Origin: Juglans regia
Lineage: Eukaryota > Streptophyta > Magnoliopsida > Fagales > Juglandaceae
DNA: 64,000 nucleotides
Direction: 5' to 3'
Assembly: GCF_001411555.2 (NCBI RefSeq)
Contig: NC_049916.1
Span: forward strand, 1,178,001 to 1,242,000
Below the pieces are notes generated by a model that saw nothing but the letters and a program-made list of their open reading frames with translations, had not been told where the DNA came from and did not search any database. The first letter of the stretch is position 1. Every line of letters starts with the position of its first letter. Shown in pieces: positions 1 through 27,499 of this stretch. The translations under genes and the position numbers were made by a program.

Positions 1-419
1 ATTTATTTCATAAACACTAAGTTTAGCTGAAGTTCGAGCTTGAAGATTTTTCTTAGAATTTCTTTGGCAATAATGTGGATGCTTAGCTATATTATTTTCA
101 AACTTTTTCTTTTTTTTCATGTCCTACAATTCTTTGTTATTTTTTCCAAATATATAAAATGCTAATTCCTATTCCTAGTGGCATGTGTAATTGATAAAAT
201 CTGTCAGTTGTCCTTGTTTGCTCAAGGTCTTGAAATTTTGAATTTATAAGACCTTCCTGTTTTCTGCACTCATTCTGGAATGAGTTAATAGATGCTATTG
301 GTTCTTGAGTTCACAGGATTTTTGTTTTTGTTTATCTTTCTGAAAGTTATTTAGTGGTGCAGTTTTTTTTTTTTTTTTTTTGGCTCTTTTTACCAATCAA
401 AAAAAATTTGGTGATGCAG
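1..419 (+). other. Intron of the PTB gene
   Basis: T-rich sequence ending in a long poly-T run and the acceptor GATGCAG just before 420. The preceding RRM2 exon must lie upstream of the window. I see no coding stretch here. Confidence 0.8.
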
Positions 420-3400
420 GTTTTTTCAGCTTTTGGGTTTGTGCATAAGATTACTACCTTTGAGAAGACAGCTGGATTCCAGGTTTCTTAAACTTTCTTT
501 TTCCTTCACTTTGTTCTCCCAGCATTTGAATACATGCTCATTTTGAATATCTTCCTTTTTCTTTCCAGGCGTTGGTACAATTTTCAGATACAGAAACTGC
601 CTCTTCTGCAAAGAATGCCTTAGATGGAAGAAGCATTCCTAGGTGACAGTTGTATTGTTTGTTTGACATGGTATTTAGTCCAACTTCCATGAAACGTATG
701 GCTGTTATGTGGCTCATGCATTGAGACAAGTAGCCCATTGGACGTTAGACAGCAGTTGTGCTATAACTGATCTGTCAGACTCCAATTGGACTTTTAAACA
801 TCTCTTGCTCTACCTGTTTCTATATATTTTATAATTGAATACACGGAAAATATTGGTATGCTGTGTTGTGCCAACAGGTCCTTGATCCCGGCATTTTCAT
901 GTGCTCCATGGACAAGCTGTGCACTTTATATACATTTTTCTGTTAGCTGTTCCTGCATTGTGATTTACTGATATTTTTTGACCCTGGCTTCAGGTATCTT
1001 CTTCCTGAGCATGTTGGACCCTGCAACCTTAGGATCACGTATTCTGCACACACAGATTTGAGTGTGAAATTCCAGAGCCATCGGAGCAGGTAATTCTGTC
1101 TCTTCATCTGAGCATCAAGTATTTTGATTTTTTTTTTCAATTTTCTGGAAAATAGTTTCCGGGCCAACAGCTTTATAGATTTCATGGAATTGTGTTCTTT
1201 TTCTTCATCCCTATGGTTTGGTGTTTCCTATCCTTGTTCTGTATTTGGGTTGCACCCCTTTGCGATTTGAATTAAAGTTAATATGACTTATCCAAAAAGA
1301 CAGTATCCTATATTTCTGTATTTCTACTTGTTTTGTACTTAAAATGTATCTTTCCCTCATTGATTGTAGACAAGTCATGTATGCAAGTTTCTTATCCCTT
1401 TTTCTGTTGATTCAGGGACTATACTAATCCTTACCTTCCTGTTGCTCCTTCAGCGATAGATGGAAGTGGTCAGGTAAGGCTATGGGAATTGACACTTCCT
1501 GTAACTATGCAGACATCTAGGTGGTGGCACTCAAATAATCTATTGGGCATTCTTAGTTGTGGCCATCAAAGGTGTTACACAGGCTATTGATTACTGATTT
1601 TGAGATAAGAGGGCTCTACTGGTAGAGGCTATCACACTCACAATCATACACAATCTGATGATTTTTTTTTTTTGGTATCATTGGGTCACTACTGCAAAGC
1701 ATTGTCATGCATGTCAATACTTAATAAGCTTAAATTTTTGTTTATGAGAGATCTTTAAAATGTTAGATATTTCTTGTGGTTTGATTAAATGGATTTTTTC
1801 CCTTGTCATTGCAGTTAACTGTGGGTTTGGATGGGAAAAAACTAGAACCAGAGAGTAACGTGCTTCTTGCATCTATTGAAAACATGCAGTACGCCGTCAC
1901 CTTGGATGCTTTACATATGGTACCTATCATAATACATAGCAATTGTTAAATTGGCTCTCTTGTATTCGCATTTCACCCTATTTACTTGGGTTGCGCTCCA
2001 CTGCTCTTCTAATATAATTGAATTATAAAAAAAAAAAAAAATTATGGCTGACCTTGCTACTGTTACTTCTCTTTTTCTTTATTTGAAGTCATGTTCGACA
2101 CTTCTTTTTCATTATATTTTATTCATACCTTTCCTTTGGGTAAGTCGTACTTTTTTTTTTTTTTGGTGCAAATTCATACCCAATTCTGATAATTCGCATG
2201 CTTGCTTTCTTGGCTAGGTGTTTTCTGCTTTTGGGCCGGTCCAGAAGATTGCCATGTTTGATAAGAATGGGGGCGTACAGGCATTGATTCAATACCCTGG
2301 TAGGCTTTAAACCCGATTTTTTTTCTTTAGTCGAAAGGCTGTACTTACAAAGCGGGAGAGAAAAATTTTGAAATAATTTTAAAAGGATAATATGAAGATG
2401 TGCTTTGTCGGCTAGTGTTCATCATTTTCTTGTATCCATATGTAGCTCCTAACTTGCAACAGGCCTCGTTTTGTTACATGCGATGAGAAATCTGTGAATA
2501 GTAGTGAGATAATTTGTTAATAGTAATGAAATGATTTGAGTTAAGATTTTTATGGGGTTTTGGGAGAGGAGAGAGAAAAAATTGAATAAAAAAATTATAA
2601 AGTTAAAAAGGGTTAGAATATAATTTTTTAATATAATTTTAATTGTTTTATTTGGAAATTTAGGAAATTTAAGAAAGTTGTAATGATTAGATGAAAAAGT
2701 TAAAAATTTGAAATTGAAGAATGTTTGTGTTTGAATGGTGTTTAGATATTGAGATGAAATGAGATAAGATGGTTTCAAAAGTTTGTGAATTCAAACCAGA
2801 CCTAAGTGTACTCATTGTATATATTTTCTGTGTACTTGGTTACCTACTCGATTCAATAAAATTTTATTTTACCTATAAAAAAGTTAAAGATGTGCTCTGT
2901 CGGCTAAGTGCTTACCTGCTAGCCTATGGACTTGTATAATTGCCCAAAGTGAATGCCAGTATTTATTTTCTGCGGCATGGTTGCTTGAAAATCTGTTTCT
3001 AATTGTCTAATCAAGTGGCTATTGGATTGTGATTGTGTGTTTGTGGCGTGTATGCTTACCCTAATTTCTCGAGTTTGTTCATTTACATTGAAGAAAACTT
3101 CCAACAGGCAACAAGTTATGCTGTTACGAAAATGCCTTATTTTTGTAAGCAAATCAACTTCAAAGAATGACAGGATGATTGCCTTGTGGAAGATAAATAT
3201 CATGTTAATCTACCCAACACCTATGCCTTTTGAGTTTGTTGTTCGTTTCATATACATGTGCGTTTTAGATATGCTTGTATGTCTGTCTGTCTACTGTAGC
3301 ACTTTCATGTTCTCATTATTGCTTTATGGGTATTGTCTACGTCCTTGGTAAGAAAAGATTGCAGCCTTCCATATATAGTAACAAGGATACATAACTGATA

Positions 3401-4516
3401 CCGATGGTGCCATACTTGCAGATGTTCAAACTGCCGTTGTTGCCAAGGAAGCTTTGGAAGGACACTGCATCTATGATGGAGGATTTTGCAAGCTTCACAT
3501 CTCATATTCACGCCATACTGATCTCAGCATTAGGGTAATCAGACTATATCCTTTGAGAAGAATCTTGTCTTATGTTTTATGGTAGTCATTTACATTAATT
3601 AGCAGAAAGGGTAAGGGGGTTTCTGGATACTACTTCTGATACGTTGTGATATGTGCAAAATTATACATTGATCTTCAAAAATGAGATGCACGATTTGGTT
3701 TTTTTAACGGAAAGAAAGGCAATCCTTGGTAAGGAGAAGGCAGGGATTTTTTATATTTTATTACATGAATTTACTGCTGCCCTGTTGATACCTTTATGTT
3801 GTTGCCCTACTGCCCTGCGACCCTGGGCTTTCAGCAGAAGTAACACTTATCTTTTTGCTTTTTTCTTCTTTCTTTCCCTTTTTCTTTTGTTTGGGTTGTG
3901 TGAAGGGGAAAGATTATTGACTTGCCTCAGGATTGGAAAATTAGTTCTACAACCACAGTACACCACTTAATTTTATATTTTGTTGATTATAGTATACTTG
4001 CAACCGTGATGCATGTTTTGGGCCTTGATGTCTTTGGTTTACTGAGCCGGGGAGGAAGGGAGGGATGTTATGAACAATCATGGGATGTTCCTTATCACGT
4101 TTCATTGATTTAAACTTCAAATGAATAAATGTCACATTTGGTGTTTGGTGTGTTGATTACAGGTCAATAATGATCGGAGCAGAGACTATACAATCCCAAA
4201 CAATCCCGTGGTGAACCCCCAGCCCTCGGTTCTTGGGAACCAGTCAGTTTCGGTAATGGGTCCTACCGTTCAGTACAACAGGACTCCATTCACTCCAACT
4301 CCAGAGCACCCTGTGATGCCTCAGCCTTCAGCTGGGTGGGGCCATGGTGTTCCACCAATGCCGCAGTCCATGCCAATGCAGATGCATAATAATCCTTACA
4401 TGCCACCTGGGACAATGCCGTTTCAAGTTTCCCCAGGAATGATGCAGTCATCGATCCAGAGTGGCATACCACAGTCATCGATGTTGCCCCGTTATGGATC
4501 TGGCCAGATGCAATAG
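420..4516 (+). CDS. PTB2: Polypyrimidine tract-binding protein homolog (5' part outside window)
   Basis: Eight exons can be joined in one frame: 420-482, 569-642, 994-1089, 1416-1473, 1815-1919, 2218-2299, 3422-3534 and 4163-4516 (TAG). All have AG/GT borders and their phases agree. The first visible exon starts VFSAFGFVHKITTFEKTAG, the middle of RRM2. The exon ending SHRSRDYTNPYLP and the next carry the linker; VLLASIENMQYAVTLDALHM and VFSAFGPVQKIAMFDKNGG are RRM3. The last exon is a Pro/Met/Gln-rich tail with no known domain. RRM1 and the start codon lie before base 1. Plant PTB proteins bind pyrimidine-rich RNA in nucleus and cytoplasm and regulate alternative splicing, including of their own mRNA (family knowledge). 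PTB1 and PTB2 are close paralogues; I choose PTB2 because FTSH11 follows, as in Arabidopsis. The intron at 2300-3421 holds a nested repeat. Confidence 0.94.
2415..2886 (+). mobile_element. 5'-truncated LINE tail with a nested MITE, in a PTB intron
   Basis: A direct repeat, AAGATGTGCTTTGTCGGCTA at 2395-2414 and 2887-2906 with one mismatch, brackets this segment and is the target-site duplication. The right end, from about 2805, reads like other LINE 3' ends in this window (TGTGTACTTGG ... TTACCTATAAAAAA). The left 45 bases are the rest of the LINE tail. Between them sits the MITE at 2462-2803, so the MITE jumped into the LINE tail after the LINE had entered the intron. Confidence 0.75.
2462..2803 (+). 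repeat. GAGATGAG-type MITE, copy A (long form)
   Basis: It starts GGCCTCGTTTTG and ends CAAACCAGACC, imperfect inverted ends. Internal blocks (GTGAATAGTAGTGAGATA, GGGGTTTTGGGAGAGGAGAG, then AT-rich, then GATATTGAGATGAAATGAG) match copy B at 13134-13510 along their whole length. A 109-codon reverse-strand ORF here is only a repeat reading frame. Confidence 0.75.
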
Positions 4517-6125
4517 TCGTAAATATAGGCAGGTGGGGATGTGAGTGCGCTTTCTTGAAGGATCTGCCTTAATTTATCCGTCTTTTGCTGTTTGGTATGG
4601 CTGGCTATTCGTGCCCGTTTCTTTGGTTGTAATTCCTCGCTCAAAATACACACGAAATGCATTTTCTTGTGTTTGAACTAATGTTTTAGCCTCTTGGTTC
4701 TTATATATCATCATTGACGGTTGCTTTTCGATGCAAGTGTTATGCTAGTTTACTGCTTATATGTGGTGAACCACTTTTATATGTGCTCCACTGTGCATAC
4801 CTTCGACCTCTGGGCTACCCATAGTTCACAGGAACCACTCCATTGAACTTCCTAGAGGTCAATTTTTAAGAAGACACCATAACTGTCAGTCATCGCATTA
4901 GTGTGGGGCTCACAATTTGACGAAGTCGTGTGTTCCACGTGACGTGCCTCCAACGCTTAGACGCGTCGTACCAATATCTTCACATTTACACCCCACTCCA
5001 CCACCCTCAACTCATCTCATTGGGCTCATGCGGCCTTCGTGTTGACACTGTATGCATTCATTGAGTGTTGCCAAAGATTAGAACTTTCCGATGTATCCCA
5101 ATGGTGTAACCCCGTTGATTCGTTGGGAAAATGGAGCAAAGTCACTTTGATATCTTGTTTCGGAGAAATAAGTGGCTCACTAGGAATGGAAAGAAAAATA
5201 TTCTATTTGATCTTGAAGTCCTCATATAACACTTGTTTCAATCTTGAATGGGGAATCGCTTGTAGGAATGACATAATGTTAATAATCCATGTTCCACACG
5301 GCAATAAAGGATCGTTTTTTAGTCTCATTATAACTTGGTTTGGGTGTTCGGAAGAGATTACTTCTTGATCAGAATAGTGAAATGAAAGGCATTACAAGAA
5401 AGATATAACCATTTTCAAACTGCTTTCAAAGATGTTCAGAAAGTTTATTGAGATTGTCAATCGCATAGAAGAAGCAATATCATCTACTAAAATTTTAACT
5501 TACAGTTCGTTCTCGATGGTTTGTTTAGTTTAGTTAGCCTTTGAAATATACTTGGAATCCCTTTCGATTCAAAGGAAGAAGAGTTACAGTTACAATAGTG
5601 CTTCTTTTGAACAATACAATCGGTATATTGAGTTTTTGTTTAATAATGGCAAGGAGTTGTAAAGTTATCATTTTCATTTATTTTGGCTTAACTTTTATTA
5701 GGAGAAAAAAAGAAAATGAAAACAATCTCATATCTTATAAGTCTAAATTATATTTAATTATTCATGCTCGCGATTACATTCACATATTCGACCCTAAAAG
5801 ATTTGTCTAGTAAAGAAATACATAGTAATAAAAAAAATAAAAAATTCAAATTACAAACCAACTATCATATCAAAAATATGAGTTGGATTACCTTTCCCAC
5901 AATTTGCCTTTAATCCCTTGAGATGAGCTTTAGCTATTCACATCAGACATAAAATTATTCCTCACTTTAAATAAAATTTCTCTTCATCAACATATTTCTA
6001 GATTGCTAAAAACAAAGAATAATAAAATGAAAGTATCTCCCACGAAGCCACTTATTTTAGCACTTATTGGGTCTTAGTCCTTAAAAAAAAAAAAACCACA
6101 ACTTGTAGCAATAATAAAAATACCG
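4517..6125. other. PTB 3' UTR and intergenic spacer
   Basis: The first ~200 bases after the PTB stop are the likely 3' UTR. The rest is AT-rich spacer. A 109-codon forward ORF at 5039-5368 has no recognisable motif, no splice context and ordinary AT-rich composition; I do not call it a gene. Confidence 0.6.
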
Positions 6126-6134
6126 TTTAATATA

Positions 6135-6693
6135 ACAGCTCTGCTATATGCAATCGGGGATGCGTAACCGCCGGGTAACGGGCTGATGTGGCAACTGCCA
6201 CGTCATCATCTGATATGATTAGAAGAAGACGCATAAGACGAATTAAACTATTGAAAATGTAGAAAATGCAGAAAATAAATTAAATTATAGAAAATGTAGA
6301 AGAGGAGATCTAAGTGGGACAAGAGAGATCTTAGAAGAGACAAACCCATTTTGAAACCATCTGACCAGCATTTCGATTAGAACTGGAGCATTCGGCTGGA
6401 GCGTTTTGTCTGGATTTTTTTTTTTTTTCCTTGCAAAAATTGTATCGTATTGAACAATTGAAAAACTTGAGTTGTGCTTTATCATTAACCTCAAGGTTCA
6501 ATCTATCACGTAGGAAAAAATTGATTTGAGAAGGAGAATGAAAGAGTAGACGAATGAGAAGAGAGAGCTAAGAAGGAGACACACGAAGGGGAGATGTGTT
6601 TTGATTCTTTTATATGATGCGCACTGTTTTATTAATAATCTGAGTGGCGGTTACCTGCTGGCCCTCTCAGCCGGTTGCATTCAGCATTTGTTT
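6135..6693. mobile_element. Mutator-like non-autonomous element with 9-bp TSD
   Basis: The 9-mer TTTAATATA flanks it exactly at 6126-6134 and 6694-6702. The inverted ends align without gaps over 23 bases with 16 matches; the best block is TGCT..ATGCAA.CGG. A 9-bp duplication is the hallmark of Mutator-like elements (established). No transposase frame is present. The right end lies about 250 bases before the FTSH11 start codon. Confidence 0.75.
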
Positions 6694-6702
6694 TTTAATA
6701 TA

Positions 6703-6947
6703 AATTAATACTCAAAATATTTTTTTCCCAAGTAATACTCAACTGTAATACCATTGGCGGTTAAGTTTAACCTACAACAGTCGGCTCCCACGAGTCACCC
6801 CACCAAAGCCGGTACCAAATTCAATCTAAATGATAAGGCGCTCTCTCTCCCAAAATTCTCTGTAGCTCTCTCTCTCCCTCCGTCCCTCGTTTGGTGAGGG
6901 AGAGTGCAGCTGGAACACAAAGCGAATGTGATAAACCCCAAGCAGCA
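6703..6947 (+). promoter_or_regulatory. Probable FTSH11 5' UTR and proximal promoter
   Basis: The stretch before the ATG is pyrimidine-rich, with repeated CTCTCTCTC blocks at about 6840-6885, typical of plant 5' leaders. I cannot place the transcription start and see no convincing TATA box. A weak in-frame extension upstream of 6948 contains an earlier ATG (6891), but the product from 6948 (MTTSLQPFLL) looks like an organelle transit peptide start. Confidence 0.45.
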
Positions 6948-23425
<16,478 letters not shown>

Positions 23426-23750
23426 AATTTGGCTCCTTTTCTTTTTCAGAAATCTGCAACTCCAGGGGAGCTCTGTACAGTTTATTGAAAGCACCATAGA
23501 TGGTTATTTGTACCACTACCAATCCCCCTTTTCTCTTTCTGCTACAACATACACCAATGGAAGTCTATTCATACACACTCCCAGAGTATCTCTGAAGCAA
23601 CGTTCTGGCCTCTTGTCTGACACACAGCCAATGTGATGGATAATGTATTAGTTGGAGAAATCCTGTATTGTTTAAACTATTACCCCATTTTGGGTGAAAT
23701 TTTGAAGTTAAGGACAGATTTGAGATTACAGGAACTCTTGTATTGTACTC

Positions 23751-24154
23751 TTTTTTTTTTCTTCTTCTTGGACAAAATAGAACCTTTTATTAATAAATCA
23801 ACTATTACATGCTTTGTCATTAATGACCACTTCAACTATATCACTCTGATAGCCCTCCATCCATATGAGCTCTGCCTCCAGAGCCAGAGCCTTTTTCGCC
23901 TGCAGCCTCATCTGCTTGTCTTCTTAGCTATTGTATTGACTACTTCATCTCCCCTTCGAACAGCTTCCACAACCTGTAGAGAATCCCCCTCCAGGACCAA
24001 GTTAAAGCTTGCTATCATCTTGCAGAAATCCAGAGTCTTCCAAAGGGATACAGCTTCTACCACCATGGGGTCTATGATGTTTTTGATTGGAACACTCATT
24101 GCAGCTAAGACCTCTCCTTCGAAATCTCTTACTAGGGAACCCATACCCATCTTT
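23751..24154 (-). mobile_element. 5'-truncated LINE with RNase H-like domain
   Basis: The duplication TATTGTACTC is at 23741-23750 and 24155-24164. The + strand starts with poly-T. The reverse frame 24150-23908 reads GSLVRDFEGEVLAAMS, AVSLWKTLDFCK and LVLEGDSLQVVEAVRRG, a plant LINE RNase H (RVT_3) domain. It lies about 330 bases past the FTSH11 stop, so it may sit in or just after the 3' UTR. Confidence 0.85.
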
Positions 24155-24164
24155 TATTGTACTC

Positions 24165-25127
24165 GTGAGAACGATCTTTTAAGCATGGTGCATTCTTTAT
24201 AGACTCACCACCTTTTTAGTATAGCATCGACATCAGGGTGGAATGGTTGAAAAGCTCTTCTCAGAATCAGCCTTTCCAATTAATTTGATGTTCCGAATCA
24301 TTTGAACTGCCCATTAACCATTTCATTGTTTCTTGTAGCCATTGTTGAGAATCCCGAACCGATGACTGATGCAAGAGGTATGAAATTTTTAGTTTTAAGC
24401 CTTAACCTCGACAGAACAAATCCCCATTCCCAACTGGATAACCAGACTTGCATAACAATGTAGAAAGCTGCAAACCTCATATCAACACCTTTACCTACAA
24501 AACATATTTCCTGCTGTTTTACCATTTCAAGATCAGAAGCCTTACTCTCCCAACCATCTTTTTCTAACATGAAAAACAGGAGCTTTGATACAGATAAATA
24601 GCAATTACAGGCTCAGAATATATATATATATATATTATATAAATAGAAATTACAAGAAACTCTACTTTGAGTCACTCCTAGTTTTCGCCAGAATTTCACT
24701 AAATGCAATTTATAACCACAATTAGTACAGCTTATAGCCAAATATACAAAAATAGCTCTTTCTGGCACATATGTACAACCACAAAAGCATACAACCACTG
24801 AACACGACCTGGGAAAACAGTGAGAAAGAAAGCACAGAATAGCTTTTTTCCCCAGTTTGTTTACTTTTATAGCCTTTTCCATTCATGAACAGTTTTAGAA
24901 ACCGTTAAAAATGCTGTGGATCTTGACCTAGTAAAGATGAGAAATCCAGAATATAATTCTGGAAGCAATTCAAATAACATAACAAAGACGAGGAAAATGT
25001 GCACGTATGTATTTGAAGATGGAACTAGTACTATTGCCAGTCTGTCTCCAAAGCTTCCAAGAAATGAAAGCCGCAGAATCTTCATCCATGGCAGTCCAAG
25101 CTTCCGCCACATCCTCAACCCCAATGC
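24165..25127. other. Spacer between converging FTSH11 and PYL genes, with PYL 3' UTR
   Basis: FTSH11 (+) and the PYL gene (-) converge here. A short (TA)n run is at 24617-24636. The part next to 25127 is probably the PYL 3' UTR. ORFs on either strand are short and unrecognised. Confidence 0.55.
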
Positions 25128-27221
25128 TCAGATCCGATCAATGGGTTCAGTTCGATCCTGCACTGCAAGCCGCTCTGACACATCAGCAAGTGATTTCAGA
25201 TTGCACTTGATCAAGGCCTGCACAAAGTAGCATGTCTCGTCCTTTGTGTTCCCTTCAGGCACATCCACAACAAACGACTCAATCACAAGAGTCCCTGGTC
25301 TTCCATCAATGATCTCCGGATGGAGGGAAATAATGGACGAGTAGTTCTGAAATAGCCAAAGAATAAAAAAGAAACAGGTTGGGGCTCTTTTAGGCTTATG
25401 CATGATAACATAACTAAAATATCAAGCTAGACAGCAAACTGGATCTAACTTATCCTACTAAGATCCTAGGTCATAATAGCCCTCCATGAAGAATCCTCAA
25501 ACTTAGCCCGTGGAGCTGTGATTGATTCATATCAGCAGAACTCTATTGAAATTTGTATAATTACAACTTTTTCCAACCGCTCACTTTTTAAAACTAATCA
25601 ATTGATTTAAAATTTTCTCAACTCATTATTTAAACTTATAAGCAACATACGAGCACCAGAGCTTGATTTGTATGATATGAGTCCATATTTGCTCTAGAGC
25701 CTTCTTCTTTTTGGCAAGTGAATAGAGAATTAAATAAGAAAATTAAGAGATTTAATACCCTAAGTCTGTGATCCCCTCCAATTATCTTGATGCTGAGTAT
25801 ATGCTCATCATCATCAAGAAGTTCCAGTCTTTCTGTACTTGTAGTTGCAGGAAGCCCAGACTTAACATCCACTTCTCTGAGACTCCCAATCTCAAGGTTC
25901 CCCTTCACAATGCACCTACTGATAAATGGCTTGTATTTCTGCGGTTGATCGAATCTCCTCACCAAAGACCAAACCTGGTTAAATATATCAAACATCAAAA
26001 ATTAAAAGGCGCGCTCAAATACAACATTCCAACAATCACGTTTCCAAAAAAGATTGTATTCAAGCTCTAAACTTCTCAATGAACAAAACTCGTTTCTTCA
26101 TCAGCAAAAACCTATCTTTATCAATATCCCCTTTGATGTATACTCATCTTAAGCAGTCAGGGTAAGGCAAATTTATTTATATCCCCTTTAATGCGTTTTT
26201 TTTTTTTTTTTTTATAAGTAAATCAAACGCACGTTAACCCAGTATTCAGTTGGAGAGAAAGCATAAGATATTTTAAGGCTAAAAAATAGAACGTCATGCA
26301 AACATTTCTTAACGTTAAATGCAGAATCTAACTTAGTCAAATATCTTTCCTTGGCAACCAAAAGAATCTTCCGCAAAAACTACCATAGATACCATTGCAG
26401 CCAATCAGAACCAAAGGATGTTCAAGTTACAAAACCCAGAAAGCCAAGATATTACAAAGATACCAATTACTGGCACGTCTAGGTATAGGAAACAATTTCA
26501 AGAAATGAAATTCAGATTTTCGAAAAGTCGAAGTTTCACTTTGTAGAACCCAAGAAAACCAAAAACTTGAATTAAAGCAATGTAGCCATTGTAATTAGTT
26601 TCGAAAGTCAGCAGAGCTAAAAAAATTACACCTTTACGAAGATTTCTAGTTCCTAAGTTTTAAAGTTCGCAATCTCTCAGAAACTTGAAAACGCTCCCCT
26701 CAATTTTCTCAGCAACGAAACATATACAGAAGGAGAGAGTATAAATTGAAAAAAGAAAAGAGTATAAATGATCGTCAAATTCAGGTATAAGTATCAAGAA
26801 GCGCAAACGATATATATCGCAGATCAAGATCAACCACTATAAAAACTTTCGGTCAAACATTAGACGAATTACCAAGAAACCCCCCAAGGAATACCAACAA
26901 TAACATATTCAAACACCGATCCCCCAAATTCTTCACGGAACTGACCCTCCAATGCATCCGCCAACCTAAACAGACACATACTCATAGATGTGCACCTATA
27001 CGGCTATACATGTATATCGATGTAACACATAGACATGCATATATACACGTCGAGAGAGACAGAGAGAGAGAGTATACGAGGTGAACTGGGGCTTTGATGC
27101 GCTTGACAAGCGCGGAGCTACACTGATTCTCGCCGGGCTGGTGGCGATGGAACTTCCGTATGAATTCGCACTCCACACCGCTGAATTCGCCATTTCCAAT
27201 CCCATTAAATTTCTCATTCAT
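25128..27221 (-). CDS. PYL8: Abscisic acid receptor, PYL8/PYL9 group (RCAR)
   Basis: Three exons on the reverse strand are 27221-27078 (48 codons, [13 protein letters not shown]...APVHL), 25974-25759 (72 codons, [17 protein letters not shown]...HRLR) and 25346-25128 ([13 protein letters not shown]...to TGA). Phases are 0 throughout and the product is 192 aa; Arabidopsis PYL8 is about 188. It is a START/Bet v 1 fold protein. Gate SGLPA (~87-91), latch HRL (~117-119), [10 protein letters not shown] near the N-terminus and [21 protein letters not shown] are all present. It binds abscisic acid and then inhibits clade A PP2C phosphatases, in cytosol and nucleus (family knowledge). The three-exon structure fits this subfamily. 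PYL8 is preferred over PYL9 from its neighbours, not its sequence. No defect is seen. Confidence 0.95.
26196..26226 (-). mobile_element. Possible LINE-tail remnant in PYL intron 1
   Basis: A long poly-T run followed by ATAAGTAAATC resembles the reversed 3' ends of the LINE copies. I found no clear flanking duplication, so it may be only a poly-T tract. Confidence 0.35.
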
Positions 27222-27384
27222 CTTGATTGATTTACACAAATACTTAACCAAACCAAACACTATTAGCTTTTCTCACTTAAAAATCAACATCTCACTAAGA
27301 TTGACTCGTCTGGCCGGGAAACAGAGCTCCGATAGCCGGCATAAGAGGGTCTCCAATAAGAGCTCCTGAGAGAAATATCTGGTA

Positions 27385-27406
27385 AAGAAGAAGACGAGGA
27401 AGAGGA

Positions 27407-27438
<32 letters not shown>

Positions 27439-27442
27439 AGAG
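27385..27442. repeat. Purine microsatellite upstream of PYL gene
   Basis: A GAAGAAGA...GGGGGGG...(GGA)n tract, almost pure purine on the + strand. It is 165-220 bases upstream of the PYL start codon, in the likely 5' UTR or core promoter. Confidence 0.8.
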
Positions 27443-27499
27443 CGTTAATGAGAATCACACCGCCATTGCAGACCTGCGGGCTCAAGCCTTCCTATTATC

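Noticed and set aside
2449..2778. 109-codon reverse ORF in the PTB intron
   Set aside because: It covers a MITE; the Phe/Leu/Ile-rich product is a by-product of AT-rich repeat sequence.
5039..5368. 109-codon forward ORF upstream of FTSH11
   Set aside because: No recognisable motif, no splice or promoter context, and composition like the surrounding spacer.
6891..6947. Earlier in-frame ATG for FTSH11
   Set aside because: It would add 19 polar residues before MTTSLQPFLL, which reads as a natural transit peptide start; the extension lies in the pyrimidine-rich leader.
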